In this document: positions 1 through 8,181 of the stretch, in pieces
How the letters are laid out: every line of letters begins with the position of its first letter
Position numbering within the stretch: position 1 is the stretch's first letter
Source of the DNA: Actinomycetes bacterium
GTDB lineage: Bacteria; Actinomycetota; Acidimicrobiia; Acidimicrobiales; Ilumatobacteraceae
Direction of reading: 5' to 3'
DNA: 64,000 nucleotides
NCBI GenBank assembly: GCA_025358125.1
Contig: JANYKS010000099.1
Location: 1-64,000, forward strand
Translations under genes and position numbers: made by a program
The notes under the pieces: generated by a model
What the model saw: the letters and a program-made list of their open reading frames with translations, nothing else
What the model was told of the DNA's origin: nothing
Database searches by the model: none

Positions 1-294
1 CAACGCCTTCGCAACCAGTGGCGCATCCTTGGCGATCAGCGCGCTGTGCTCGGCCGTTGCCTGACGAACCGTCGCGCCGACGCGGACGGAGCCGTTGACA
101 CGATCGATCGTGTTCAGCCCCTGCACAGTGTTGAGGTCGATCAGATGGGCGAACGACGCGAGGCGCAGCGACATCAGCGGCACAAGGCTCTGCCCGCCGG
201 CGAGCACCTTGGCATCGTCGCGATGCTCGGCCAGCAGGCCGACGGCTTCGCTCACATCCGTCGGTGCGTGGTAGCGGAACTTACTGGGTTTCAC
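1..294 (-). CDS. FAD-binding subunit of a molybdopterin dehydrogenase (CoxM-like), N-terminal part
   Basis: The first 98 codons of a minus-strand gene that leaves the window at base 1. The translation begins MKPSKFRYHAPTDVSEAV and contains LAGGQSLVPLM, the glycine-rich FAD-binding signature of the medium subunit of CO/xanthine-type dehydrogenases (CoxM/XdhB). It should pass electrons between the molybdenum subunit and FAD. The GTG start at 294 is preceded by a GAAAGG ribosome-binding site about 8-10 bases upstream, and no better start is visible. The partner subunits would lie outside the window. The family call is confident; the substrate cannot be told. Confidence 0.85.
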   Translation of the reverse strand, partial: MKPSKFRYHAPTDVSEAVGLLAEHRDDAKVLAGGQSLVPLMSLRLASFAHLIDLNTVQGLNTIDRVNGSVRVGATVRQATAEHSALIAKDAPLVAKAL

Positions 295-362
295 GGCCCT
301 GCCTTTCGGGATGGCAGCACGCCACCGGCCGCCCGATCAAATCGTAACCTATTTCCTCGGCG

Positions 363-1724
363 TCAGAGCGAGGGAAGATGGCGGGTCGCCAGCACGCCCA
401 TCGCCGGGCCGACGAGTTGGGTACGGCGCATGGCCTGGCCTGCGGCATAGGCGAGCAGATCGACGGCGGCGACCTTTCTCGCACGAACACCCTCCAGCAG
501 GTCGGCGGCGCCGTCTGCGACCGTGGTCGGACGGTGACCGAGGAGGGCTTCCAGATCGTCGAGTTCGGCGACGGTGTGGGTGCCGCGTGCGCGATCGACC
601 TCGCGGAGGTACTTCACGACGCGCGCCAAACCTTTCAGGAGCCGAGCGGCGTACGGATCGGTCAGGTCCGGCCCGATCCGGTTGCGCATCTGATGGAGTG
701 CCGCGTCGAACAGTCGTGTGTCGTCGGTGTCGGCCAGCCCGGCCAGCTCGACCGGGGGCAGACTCGTCCCCATCGCGGCGGCCAGGGCCTCGACCGTGAG
801 CCGACGGTGCAGTGTCCCGTAGATCAGGCGGTTGCCGTGCTCGGCATCAAGGTCGGCCTCGCCCCCCGTTCGTTCCGTTCCGAGTACGGCGATGCGGAGT
901 TCGGCGAACAGGGCGTGGTAGCGGATGCGGTCACGATTGGGTTCGACACCGGCCGCCTCGGCGTACCGGGCCAGGAATTGCTCGAAGTCGGGCACCGGTT
1001 CCTGGGCGTTGCGGGTGCCGACCCAGGCAAGGTCTTCCATCGGGTCGCCGAGGTGGGCGAGTTCGAAGTCGAGCAGGGCCGTCACGCGCTGCCCATCGTG
1101 GAGGAAGTTGCCCGGGCCGGTGTCACCCTGCACGAGCGACGGCCTGGTGTTGCCGGTGGCGGGCACGTGGTCGCGCAGCCAGATGAAGCACGCGGTCAGG
1201 GTCGGATCGGGCACGCCGGTTGCGTCGAGGCGCGACTCCCAGATGTCGAGCTCGCGTCGGACGGCGTTCTCGATGGTGGTCACCGGCCCGAGACCGGCCA
1301 GATCGAGGTCGGCCGGATCGGCTGCGTGGAGCCGGGCGAGCCATGGCGCGAAGTCATCGATGATCCGCGTTTGCACCGCTGGGTCGAGTCGGGCAAAGGC
1401 TGCGTCGCCGTCGACGCGCTCGAGCAGAACGGCCTCGAGTTCGGGGTGGACGCCCAATACGGCGGGGCTCGGCACCCCGGTCGAGTGCACGGCGCGATAA
1501 ATGTCGGCTTCACGGCGCAGCGTGTAGTGCTCGTGGACGCTCGGCGGTGCGCTGTCGGCCCGGAGGAACCAGCGCCGGCCCGCCTCGCCGTCGACATCCC
1601 ACGCCTCGTGGCGGCCACCGCCCGGCCGCCGTCTGAGGATGATGCCGGCGTCGCCGGTCAGCTCCGAGATCCAGTCCGTGAGCGCGAGCAGCCTGATGTC
1701 GGTCTCGGGCCTGGCGTTGGTCAT
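363..1724 (-). CDS. Phosphotransferase-family (APH/ACAD10-like kinase-fold) protein
   Basis: A 453-residue protein with an aminoglycoside-phosphotransferase fold. It shows the Brenner-type loop LVQGDTGPGNFL, with the usual H of HGD replaced by Q, followed by the metal-binding segment LLDFELAHLGDP. Such proteins are often encoded beside acyl-CoA dehydrogenases and resemble the kinase half of ACAD10, which suggests phosphorylation of a hydroxy-acyl substrate rather than an antibiotic. The C-terminal 150 residues after the kinase core are less typical. It is divergent from the enoyl-CoA hydratase at 1860. The family is fairly sure, the substrate unknown. Confidence 0.75.
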   Translation of the reverse strand: MTNARPETDIRLLALTDWISELTGDAGIILRRRPGGGRHEAWDVDGEAGRRWFLRADSAPPSVHEHYTLRREADIYRAVHSTGVPSPAVLGVHPELEAVLLERVDGDAAFARLDPAVQTRIIDDFAPWLARLHAADPADLDLAGLGPVTTIENAVRRELDIWESRLDATGVPDPTLTACFIWLRDHVPATGNTRPSLVQGDTGPGNFLHDGQRVTALLDFELAHLGDPMEDLAWVGTRNAQEPVPDFEQFLARYAEAAGVEPNRDRIRYHALFAELRIAVLGTERTGGEADLDAEHGNRLIYGTLHRRLTVEALAAAMGTSLPPVELAGLADTDDTRLFDAALHQMRNRIGPDLTDPYAARLLKGLARVVKYLREVDRARGTHTVAELDDLEALLGHRPTTVADGAADLLEGVRARKVAAVDLLAYAAGQAMRRTQLVGPAMGVLATRHLPSL

Positions 1725-1859
1725 CGAGTTGGCTTCCGCGCGTTGTCGAGGTTGACGTCCAGCATCACCAAAAGATTAACCTCTTTCCCGCAGGCGATCG
1801 GATCGAAAGGTCTGTCGACGCGAAGAGTTCGTGTGAACTCATGAGAAGGGGAGCAGAAC

Positions 1860-2636
1860 ATGGCGTACGAGACGATCGAGTTCGAGGTGGTCGACCACGT
1901 CGCCACGATCACGTTGAACCGGCCCGATCAGCTCAACTCGTTCACCGAGACGATGACCGAGGAGTTGGTCGAGGTGTGGGGCGTCGTCCGCGACACCGAC
2001 GACATCCACGTCGCCGTGCTGCGGGCGAACGGCGAGCGTGCGTTTTGCACCGGCATCGACATCAAGGCCGGCAAGTGGTGGGGTGACAAGAACATCTGGA
2101 ACCATCAGGATCCCGGCGTGTTCCTCGGTCCTCGCTCCAACATGGTGTGGAAACCGGTGGTTTGCGCGGTCCAGGGCATGTGTGCGGGCGGCGGCCAGTA
2201 CTTCGTGAACGAGTGCGACATCGTGATCTGCTCCGACAACGCAGTGTTCTTCGACCCCCACGCCAACGGCGGGATCGTGTCGGCGCTCGAGCCGATCGGC
2301 ATGCTGCACCGAGGTGTGCCGTTGGGCGACGTGTTGCGCTGGGCGTTGATGGGCACCGAGGAGCGGATCACCGCTCCAACAGCGCTGCGCCTCGGCCTCG
2401 TCAGCGAGGTCGTGCCGGTCGACGAACTGCGTGCCCGTGCGGCTGACATCGCCGCACAGATCGCCGAGCGCAACCCGGTCGCGATCCAAGGCACTGTCCG
2501 AGCGATCTGGGAAGCCACCGAGATGACGCCACACATGGCCAAGCAGAACGGATTGGCGTACACCCACATCGGTAACGAACCGGCCGCGGTTCGCGCCGGT
2601 CAGGAGCGCGTCAACCGCAAGCCGACGTTGCGCTGA
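1860..2636 (+). CDS. Enoyl-CoA hydratase/isomerase family protein
   Basis: A 258-residue crotonase-fold protein. The oxyanion-hole segments are visible as ERAFCTGIDIKAG near residue 60 and VQGMCAGGGQYF near residue 105. It should act on a CoA thioester, by hydration, isomerisation or a related reaction. The ATG at 1860 follows a clear AAGGGGAG ribosome-binding site. The stop is followed by a 12-bp direct repeat (GCTGAGGTCGGC, twice) and then the convergent dehydratase gene. Which crotonase reaction it catalyses cannot be decided from sequence alone. Confidence 0.85.
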   Translation: MAYETIEFEVVDHVATITLNRPDQLNSFTETMTEELVEVWGVVRDTDDIHVAVLRANGERAFCTGIDIKAGKWWGDKNIWNHQDPGVFLGPRSNMVWKPVVCAVQGMCAGGGQYFVNECDIVICSDNAVFFDPHANGGIVSALEPIGMLHRGVPLGDVLRWALMGTEERITAPTALRLGLVSEVVPVDELRARAADIAAQIAERNPVAIQGTVRAIWEATEMTPHMAKQNGLAYTHIGNEPAAVRAGQERVNRKPTLR

Positions 2637-2669
2637 GGTCGGCGCTGAGGTCGGCGCAGTTCACGCAGT

Positions 2670-3965
2670 TCAGATCGTCCCCGGCTTCAAGCGTTCGATC
2701 TCGTAGTCGAGCATGTCCTGAATCGATCTGACCGGGGGTTCGGGCAATTCGACGGGCCCGTGTTCCCGGCTGGGCAGCAAGACGACGGCCTTGGCGGGGC
2801 TGGTGACCGTGCCCCGCTGATTCGTGCAGCGCATCGCGATGTGGACTTCGCTGCGCACGCCATTGCGGCCCTCGCTCTGGACCTTGTCGACGACCTCACC
2901 GCTCAGCCAGGTGGTGTCTCCGATGAAGTTGAACCGCCGGTGCTGGCATTCCATCTTCCAGAGCCAGCCGTCGTCGCCGATCCAGTCGGTCGCGAGATGG
3001 CACAGCCACGTCTCGCGCAGGCCGCCATAGTCGTACGACGTGGGTAGGCCGAGCTCCTGAGCGCGCTCGGGTTCCCAGTGCAATCGCTGCACGGTGTCGG
3101 GGATGTTCAGGTTGTTCGGGGGGAACAGACCTGGCGCCTTCTTGCGGATCAGGTACGACAGCCGAAAGTTCCCAGGTGGCGTGAGCTGCATGCCCCATCC
3201 GAGGTGCCACACGATGATGTCGGTGGTACGCAACGGGCCCTTCACCTTCGGATCGATGACGTCGCCGATCTCGACGTCCTCGAAGTAGCGGGGCTCGGCG
3301 CCCCGGCGGGTCTCGGCCTCGTAAGCGGCGTCGATCTCGGCGAGCTGCTCGGCGGTGTACGGCTCGGGCTCGTCGCGTTCCTTCTTGCGTTCCTTGGACG
3401 TGTGGCGTTCCGCGTTGATCCAGGTGCCGCGCTGGATCGCGTGCAGTTCGCCGCGCTGATTGGCGAAGATGAAATCGTGCGTGACGTGGGCGGTGCGGCC
3501 TCCGAAGTCGCTGCGTTTGTCGACCACACCTACTTGGGAGCGCAGGCACTTCACGTTGTCGCCGAGGAACAGTGGACGCCACCACTCGAACTCCATGATC
3601 GCTTGGTAGGAGCCGAGCCCAGCGAACGGGTCGCCCTTCAGGATCGCCTTGTTCTCCGGGGGCACGGGTCGGGGCGACGCATCCTCGCCCATCGTGTAGA
3701 GGAACGTGGGCGGGTTGATCAGCCCACCCCAGCGGGTGCCCGTCGCGTATTCCTCGTCGCAGTAGAGCGGATTGTCGTCGCCGTAGCCGTTGGCGAAGTG
3801 GCGCAGGCCGTCGCGTGACACCTCGACGTTGTGTCGCGGCGTGACGAGCGGCTGCGGCACGCCGATGCGCATTCGAGAGCGTTCGAAGGCGTCGTCGGTG
3901 AGAATGCCGAATGTCGGATCGCTGACGTCGGTCATGTGTGGGACGCTGCGTAACGGCTCCGCCAC
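2670..3965 (-). CDS. FAS1/MaoC-type double-hotdog acyl-CoA dehydratase
   Basis: About 431 residues forming two hotdog domains of the MaoC-dehydratase/FAS1-like type. The N-terminal half contains HFANGYGDDNPLYCDEEYA and GGLINPPTFLYTMG, resembling the usual (A)xGDxNPLH hydratase signature. The C-terminal half starts around YFEDVEIGDVI. Proteins of this size are fused two-domain enoyl-CoA hydratases for bulky substrates. The GTG at 3965 is one possible start. ATG at 3935 (MTDVSDP) is equally plausible, since neither has a strong ribosome-binding site. It converges on the enoyl-CoA hydratase upstream. Confidence 0.75.
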   Translation of the reverse strand: MAEPLRSVPHMTDVSDPTFGILTDDAFERSRMRIGVPQPLVTPRHNVEVSRDGLRHFANGYGDDNPLYCDEEYATGTRWGGLINPPTFLYTMGEDASPRPVPPENKAILKGDPFAGLGSYQAIMEFEWWRPLFLGDNVKCLRSQVGVVDKRSDFGGRTAHVTHDFIFANQRGELHAIQRGTWINAERHTSKERKKERDEPEPYTAEQLAEIDAAYEAETRRGAEPRYFEDVEIGDVIDPKVKGPLRTTDIIVWHLGWGMQLTPPGNFRLSYLIRKKAPGLFPPNNLNIPDTVQRLHWEPERAQELGLPTSYDYGGLRETWLCHLATDWIGDDGWLWKMECQHRRFNFIGDTTWLSGEVVDKVQSEGRNGVRSEVHIAMRCTNQRGTVTSPAKAVVLLPSREHGPVELPEPPVRSIQDMLDYEIERLKPGTI

Positions 3966-4403
3966 AACGACCCGACCCCACTGACGTGTGCGAACATGAC
4001 CATTCTCGTTCTGTAAGGGATGACCATCGACCCCCAGATCCGGTCCGACCGCCAGCCAAGACGATTGACACCGGACAAGGCGAAGGCGACACCGTACACC
4101 GCAATCCTGACCCCGGCCACCGCACCGGTCAATGGGACTGAATCAGAGCCTCGATCAACCCGCGACGGTTGGTGGGACCCAGCACAGCTCCCCACGACCG
4201 CTGTTCGGTCAGCAGTTCAACTTCACCCCGGGCGGGAATCGTTACGGGCTGCCCCCATTTTACTCCCTGCACGCCTGGGCCCGGCCGGCGACCTGCTGAG
4301 TGCTCAGTTCGGCATCGTCGGTCAAGACGTGCACCGGTGATCCGCTGGCGGAGCCGGCGAGGAGACGAGCGGCGGCGTTCGTAGCTTCTGGCGCACGTCA
4401 GCG
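3966..4403. other. Intergenic stretch, no recognised gene
   Basis: No gene family is recognised here. On the minus strand, 4129-4260 reads as a protein-like tail (EVELLTEQRSWGAVLGPTN..GLIEALIQSH), which may be the end of a decayed gene because its upstream part is arginine-rich shadow sequence. The stretch separates the dehydratase from the HTH/nucleotidyltransferase cassette and probably marks the island boundary. Confidence 0.3.
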
Positions 4404-5159
4404 TCATTGGTCGAGGGTCAGTCGAGCCCAAGCTTCGCTGGCATCGGCTCGGGTGAGCGGGTCGAGCAGCACCCAGGGATGCTGTCGAGAGTCAGTCGGC
4501 AGTTGGATCTTGCGGAGGTAGCGGCGCTCCTTGATGTCGAGTTCGCCCGCGATCCGGCGGGGGTCGTCGATGAGGCCGCAGAGGAACGCGATATCGCTCT
4601 CGTGACGCTGCGCATCGCGGTTGTCAGCGACGGCTGCTCGGGCCTTCAAGACGATTGCTCCACGAAGATCCGGCAACACGACCGTGGCCTGCACGTCGCC
4701 GAGACGGACTCGGACTCCGTGCGCCCGGTCGAGCGCCCGCTGTCCACCGGCGATGCTGACGGGTCGGTGTCCGCGAAGGCGGGGCATGAGGTGACGGGGC
4801 AGGTGGTCTGGTACGAGCAGGTCAACCCGGATCCCGTTGCCCTCGAAACGTTGCAGGTACTTGCCGGCCAACGAAGGGCGGGGCGTGAGGTTGATCGACT
4901 CTGCGGCAGATGCGCAGTTCTCGAGGCTGGCCGTGCGGGCCAACAGGTTCGCGACGAGGTCGATGTCTTCGGACGTTCGCGGTGGAGTGCTGCCGCGGAT
5001 GTAGCCATGCAGTGCAACCATCTGGCCTCCGACGAGCACCCAGTCCTGCGGGTCGAGCCTGCCGGCGATCTGGAGTAGCGCTCTCCAGAGTTGCTTCTCG
5101 GCGACGACGTCGCGATCGAGATCGATGACATCGTCCGTGAGCCACGGCTGCTGTGTCAT
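4404..5159 (-). CDS. MNT/AbiEii-type nucleotidyltransferase, possible toxin of a two-gene cassette
   Basis: About 251 residues with a minimal nucleotidyltransferase core: GG at residues 44-45 in WVLVGGQMVALHG, then RTSEDIDLV around 61-69, where the DxD pair would bind metal. A basic helix region and ERRYLRKIQL follow. The fold is shared by AbiEii/MNT toxins, which nucleotidylate RNA or proteins. The ATG at 5159 overlaps the stop of the upstream HTH gene (TGATG), so the two are translationally coupled; a TTG one codon earlier is also open. The toxin role is inferred from fold and gene pairing. Confidence 0.65.
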   Translation of the reverse strand: MTQQPWLTDDVIDLDRDVVAEKQLWRALLQIAGRLDPQDWVLVGGQMVALHGYIRGSTPPRTSEDIDLVANLLARTASLENCASAAESINLTPRPSLAGKYLQRFEGNGIRVDLLVPDHLPRHLMPRLRGHRPVSIAGGQRALDRAHGVRVRLGDVQATVVLPDLRGAIVLKARAAVADNRDAQRHESDIAFLCGLIDDPRRIAGELDIKERRYLRKIQLPTDSRQHPWVLLDPLTRADASEAWARLTLDQ

Positions 5160-5875
5160 CAACGATGGCGATCCAGGAGCTGATCGAGGAGTTCGAGGCC
5201 GGCTCGTCGCGCTCTGGATTCTCCTGCTTCGAGGAGGTCCACGGCCACCGTTGCGGGTGGCATCGTCGTTCGTCCTTCGAGGAGTTGGGTCACAGCGTCG
5301 ATGCCCGCCAGCACGTGCACGATCAGGTTCCCGGCGGCGTCGGCACGTAACGCGAACTCATGGGCGAGTGTCTCGAGTTCGGGTGCTCCGGCGTAGACCT
5401 CGGCGGTGTCGGCCCGTGCCGTCAAGTCGACGTTGTAGTGGTCGAGTGCTGAGATTCCCGATGTGAGCACACCAGCGGTGCTGGCGATGTCGGCGAGGTA
5501 CGCAGCGCGGACCGCATAGCGCTGGGTGTGGGCGCGTCGGCGAGCGAGCCACGTCCAGTCAGCCGTTGGTCGGCGGTGGAGGTCAATCAGTCGTCCGCGT
5601 TCGCTGGACGACAGCCCGAGCGATTTCGACACCCGATCGATATCGGTTGTGCCGATGTCGCTGAGCAGCGCAGCCCAACTCATCCTCGACGAAAGCGGAC
5701 GTGTCGGTGCTGGGCCCCTTGCCCGATGACGGGCGACGGACTCGGGCTGGATCAGCAGGGTGCGACCTGCCCGTACGGCGTCGAGATCGCCTTGCCCGAC
5801 GAGGGCTCGAATCCGGCGCGCGGTCACCCCCAACTGTTCAGCAGCTTCGCGCGTCGACAGGAGATCCAACCTCAT
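5159..5875 (-). CDS. HTH DNA-binding protein paired with a nucleotidyltransferase (putative antitoxin/regulator)
   Basis: About 238 residues. Residues 5-50 (LLSTREAAEQLGVTARRIRALV..) form an excisionase/MerR-type helix-turn-helix. The remaining ~190 residues are helical and unfamiliar to me. It is first in a two-gene unit with the nucleotidyltransferase, coupled by TGATG. ATG at 5875 lies seven bases beyond a TATACT -10 box (5888-5883 on the minus strand), suggesting a leaderless transcript; GTG at 5881 is the alternative start. The classical AbiEi antitoxin is a different wHTH protein, so if this is a toxin-antitoxin system the antitoxin type is unusual. Confidence 0.6.
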   Translation of the reverse strand: MRLDLLSTREAAEQLGVTARRIRALVGQGDLDAVRAGRTLLIQPESVARHRARGPAPTRPLSSRMSWAALLSDIGTTDIDRVSKSLGLSSSERGRLIDLHRRPTADWTWLARRRAHTQRYAVRAAYLADIASTAGVLTSGISALDHYNVDLTARADTAEVYAGAPELETLAHEFALRADAAGNLIVHVLAGIDAVTQLLEGRTTMPPATVAVDLLEAGESRARRAGLELLDQLLDRHR

Positions 5876-5882
5876 GTCCACT

Positions 5883-5902
5883 AGTATACTGATAACGGTA
5901 TA
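5883..5902. promoter_or_regulatory. Inverted repeat TATAC-N8-GTATA over the cassette promoter
   Basis: Arms TATAC at 5885-5889 and GTATA at 5898-5902 flank the probable -10 element of the HTH gene. The position suits an autoregulatory operator for the HTH protein. The arms are only 5 bp, so this is tentative. Confidence 0.4.
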
Positions 5903-5916
5903 GAAGTGGAAGGACC

Positions 5917-6171
5917 ATGGTGGGCGAGCAGTTCGCCGACATCGCCAACGGCCGCCCCGTCCCGATCGAGGCGATGCGAGACGTCGATCTGTGGACCGGT
6001 TGAATTGCCGGAGGGCTGCCCCGTGCTGGCTGGCAACAGATGCTCGAAGACTGCGGGTTCGACAACGTCACCATCGGACCACCCGTCGACACATTCGGGG
6101 GCGCGACCGGTGAAACCAAAGCACGCTCGTTCGAGGTCTACGGCTACGCCTTCCTCGCCCGGCGCGTATGA
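5917..6171 (+). pseudogene. C-terminal fragment of an ArsM-like methyltransferase with an in-frame TGA
   Basis: One reading frame (84 codons plus the terminal stop) runs from ATG 5917 to TGA 6169, interrupted by a single TGA at 6001-6003. It reads ..AMRDVDLWTG-stop-IAGGLPRAGWQQMLEDCGF.. and ends FEVYGYAFLARRV. This matches the C-terminal part of arsenite S-adenosylmethyltransferase-like proteins, in which the residue before IAG is a conserved Cys. The SAM-binding N-terminal region is missing: an in-frame TAA at 5893 prevents upstream extension and the HTH gene occupies the space. It cannot be a working methyltransferase as it stands. The TGA may be a nonsense mutation or a relic selenocysteine codon. 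Confidence 0.65.
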
Positions 6172-6242
6172 CAGCGCAGTAGAGGGCGGACGCCCAATCC
6201 GATCGAACCAACACATCAACGCACAACCCGAAAGGACCACAC

Positions 6243-6500
6243 ATGGCTGCTGACGACAAAGCAGTAATCGGCCAAACCCACGGAACCGACGACCCCGAGG
6301 CCATCTCGGTCCCCGGAGCACCATCGATCGGCGCGCTCCACGCCGAATACATCGAACGAGGAGGACGCTTCTACGCCTGCCCGGTCTGCGTCAAATCTCG
6401 TGGCCTCGAGAGCGCCGAATGGGTACAAGGCGCCGAAGTCAAAGGAGCCCCATCGCTCTTCGAGTTCACGCAAGGCGGCGCGCTGACCTTCAACTACTGA
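6243..6500 (+). CDS. DsrE-family protein with an apparent internal deletion
   Basis: An 85-residue reading frame with a GAAAGGACC ribosome-binding site. It starts AVIGQTHGTDDPE and ends with a typical DsrE tail, GGRFYACPVCVKSRGL...GAEVKGAPSLFEF..GALTFNY. DsrE-family sulfur-relay proteins are usually around 115-125 residues. The roughly 35-40 residues normally found between the two parts, which complete the Rossmann-like sheet, are absent without loss of frame. It follows the methyltransferase fragment and is probably also a damaged gene. The family call is good; function is doubtful. Confidence 0.6.
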   Translation: MAADDKAVIGQTHGTDDPEAISVPGAPSIGALHAEYIERGGRFYACPVCVKSRGLESAEWVQGAEVKGAPSLFEFTQGGALTFNY

Positions 6501-6658
6501 TCTCCTCCTCTGCAGAGAGGACCACCTGACCATGACGAACGACGACCCGGTCCGCATTTTGGTCTCGTACTCGACTGCGCTGTTCCCGAACGCCTGGCCA
6601 ATTCTTGGTCCAAGGCGCTCGGCGGCTTGGAGAGCGGCGATGCAGGTAGAGGCGGTGT
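6501..6658 (+). other. Short broken reading frame after dsrE
   Basis: ATG at 6532 behind GAGAGGACC opens a reading frame beginning MTNDDPVRILVSYST, after which the sequence loses protein character and overlaps the 3' end of the convergent LLM gene. It looks like the 5' remnant of a third gene in the decayed cluster. No family recognised. Confidence 0.3.
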
Positions 6659-7675
6659 TCAGCGGGTTCGCAGGAGGTCAACGATGGCGCTCGAGTAGCC
6701 CTCCAGGCGACGGGGCGACACCATGAACGAAGGTGGCGAGTGGAAGCGGAGCTGGGGGAGGCGCTGACGGGCGGCGATCCGGTCGCGGGCCTCGGCGGCG
6801 GTGCCGTAGATCGCGATCGCATCCAGCATCTCGCGTGGCACGGCGTTGGCCATGCCGTCGATGTCGGTCTTGCGGAATGCGTCACGGATCTCGGCGACGG
6901 CAGCGTCCCAGCCGTGCAGCGAGGTGAGCGAGTCGTAGGTGCGGACCGTCACGTAGAACGCGATCATCAGCCGTGCGTCACGCTCGGCCCGGTCCCGGTC
7001 GTCGTCGTTCACGCACGTGATGACCCACCCCCAACGGCGGAGACGGTCGGGATCGCGGCCGACGGCGGCTGCACCCGCGGCGAGGTTCGGGTCGATCGTC
7101 TCCGCCCACCAGCGATCGGTGAACAGACCGTGGCCGATGATGCCGTCGGCTACGCGGCCGGCGACTCTCAGCATTCCCTGGTTGAACGCGCCGAGCACGA
7201 TCGGCACGTCGACAGGGCCCAACACCGGCGCCATGATGGCCGCGTCGAGTGGATAGAACTCGCCGTCGTGCTTCACCGGTTTCATGTTTTCGGCAATGAG
7301 GTACGAGCGAATGGCCCCGATCATGTCAGCCATGCGCGCGAGCGGCCGATCGGCTTGGGCGGCGAACCACTGCTCGTTCATGCGGCGGGTGCCTGAGCCG
7401 AGGCCGAGGAACACCCGGCCAAGCGCGAGCTTGTCGACGTGACGCACGGCGGAGGCGTGCACGAACGGCGAACGGGCGAACGCATAGGCGATGCCCGTGC
7501 CGACCTTCGCAGTCGTGGTGGACATGGCCATCTCGGCGAGTGAGACGTAGGCGTTGCGGTCGGCGAACTCGCCGGAACAAAACGCGTGTGCACCTGCCTG
7601 CTCGGCCTCATGGGCGATCCTGGCGCCCGGCCACGGCATCCCCCATCCCTGTTCGAGCGCGGCCACGATGGTCAT
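6659..7675 (-). CDS. LLM-class F420-dependent oxidoreductase
   Basis: 338 residues in the bacterial luciferase-like (LLM) TIM-barrel family. The features are HVDKLALGRVFLGLGSG, typical of the flavin/F420 site, and RVADGIIGHGLF. In actinobacteria such enzymes usually take hydride from F420H2. The start is ATG 7675, inside the overlapping 3' end of the upstream PPOX-like gene (ATGA overlap), so the two are cotranscribed. Reading further upstream gives arginine-rich shadow sequence and was rejected. Substrate unknown. Confidence 0.8.
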   Translation of the reverse strand: MTIVAALEQGWGMPWPGARIAHEAEQAGAHAFCSGEFADRNAYVSLAEMAMSTTTAKVGTGIAYAFARSPFVHASAVRHVDKLALGRVFLGLGSGTRRMNEQWFAAQADRPLARMADMIGAIRSYLIAENMKPVKHDGEFYPLDAAIMAPVLGPVDVPIVLGAFNQGMLRVAGRVADGIIGHGLFTDRWWAETIDPNLAAGAAAVGRDPDRLRRWGWVITCVNDDDRDRAERDARLMIAFYVTVRTYDSLTSLHGWDAAVAEIRDAFRKTDIDGMANAVPREMLDAIAIYGTAAEARDRIAARQRLPQLRFHSPPSFMVSPRRLEGYSSAIVDLLRTR

Positions 7676-8181
7676 CGGGTTGCTTGCGCGATCTTGGTGT
7701 TGTCCCAAGTGAGGACCCGGTCGTCGGGGGTGAACCGGACCCACCGCATGGTCGTCGCGTAGTGCAGCGCCGTGGCCGGCGGCATGTCGGTCGCGGGCGT
7801 ACGGAAGGCGTCGTACTTGCGAGCGGTCTCGGTCTCGACCCGGTCCAGCGTCTGCTGGTCGAGGTCGACGATCTCGGCGATGCCGGTGAAATGGACCGCT
7901 TTCAGCTCGACCCATGCCTCGCCCGACTCGACGAGGACCGACGCTCGCCTGTCACGGGCGAGTCGTCGCAGCTTCTTGCCACGCGTGTGGGTGTACATCG
8001 TGCGGTCGACGCATGCGAACCAGAGTGGAAGCGTGATCGGCATACCGTCGCGACGCAGCGTCGTCATGATCGCGGTGTGGGCGTCGGTGACGAATGACCA
8101 GATCTCGTCGTCGGTCAAGCGCAGCGAGGATCGTGAGGGCCGTGGTCCGGCTGGTTGCTGGGGGTCGTTGGTGGTCGTCAT
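7672..8181 (-). CDS. Pyridoxamine 5'-phosphate oxidase-like (PPOX/FDOR) flavin or F420 protein
   Basis: 169 residues with a split-beta-barrel pattern: AIMTTLRRDGMPITLPLWFA near residue 38, RGKKLRRLARDRRASVLVE, and FTGIAEIVD. Such proteins bind FMN or F420 and often reduce or oxidise small substrates. The ATG overlaps the stop of the acyl-CoA dehydrogenase upstream, and its own stop overlaps the LLM start, making a tight three-gene minus-strand operon (9428 to 6659). Confidence 0.75.
   Translation of the reverse strand: MTTTNDPQQPAGPRPSRSSLRLTDDEIWSFVTDAHTAIMTTLRRDGMPITLPLWFACVDRTMYTHTRGKKLRRLARDRRASVLVESGEAWVELKAVHFTGIAEIVDLDQQTLDRVETETARKYDAFRTPATDMPPATALHYATTMRWVRFTPDDRVLTWDNTKIAQATR

Noticed and set aside
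378-1844. Long plus-strand reading frame (488 codons) opposite the phosphotransferase gene
   Set aside because: Its translation lacks family motifs and mirrors the minus-strand gene, which has kinase-fold motifs. A typical GC-rich antisense shadow.
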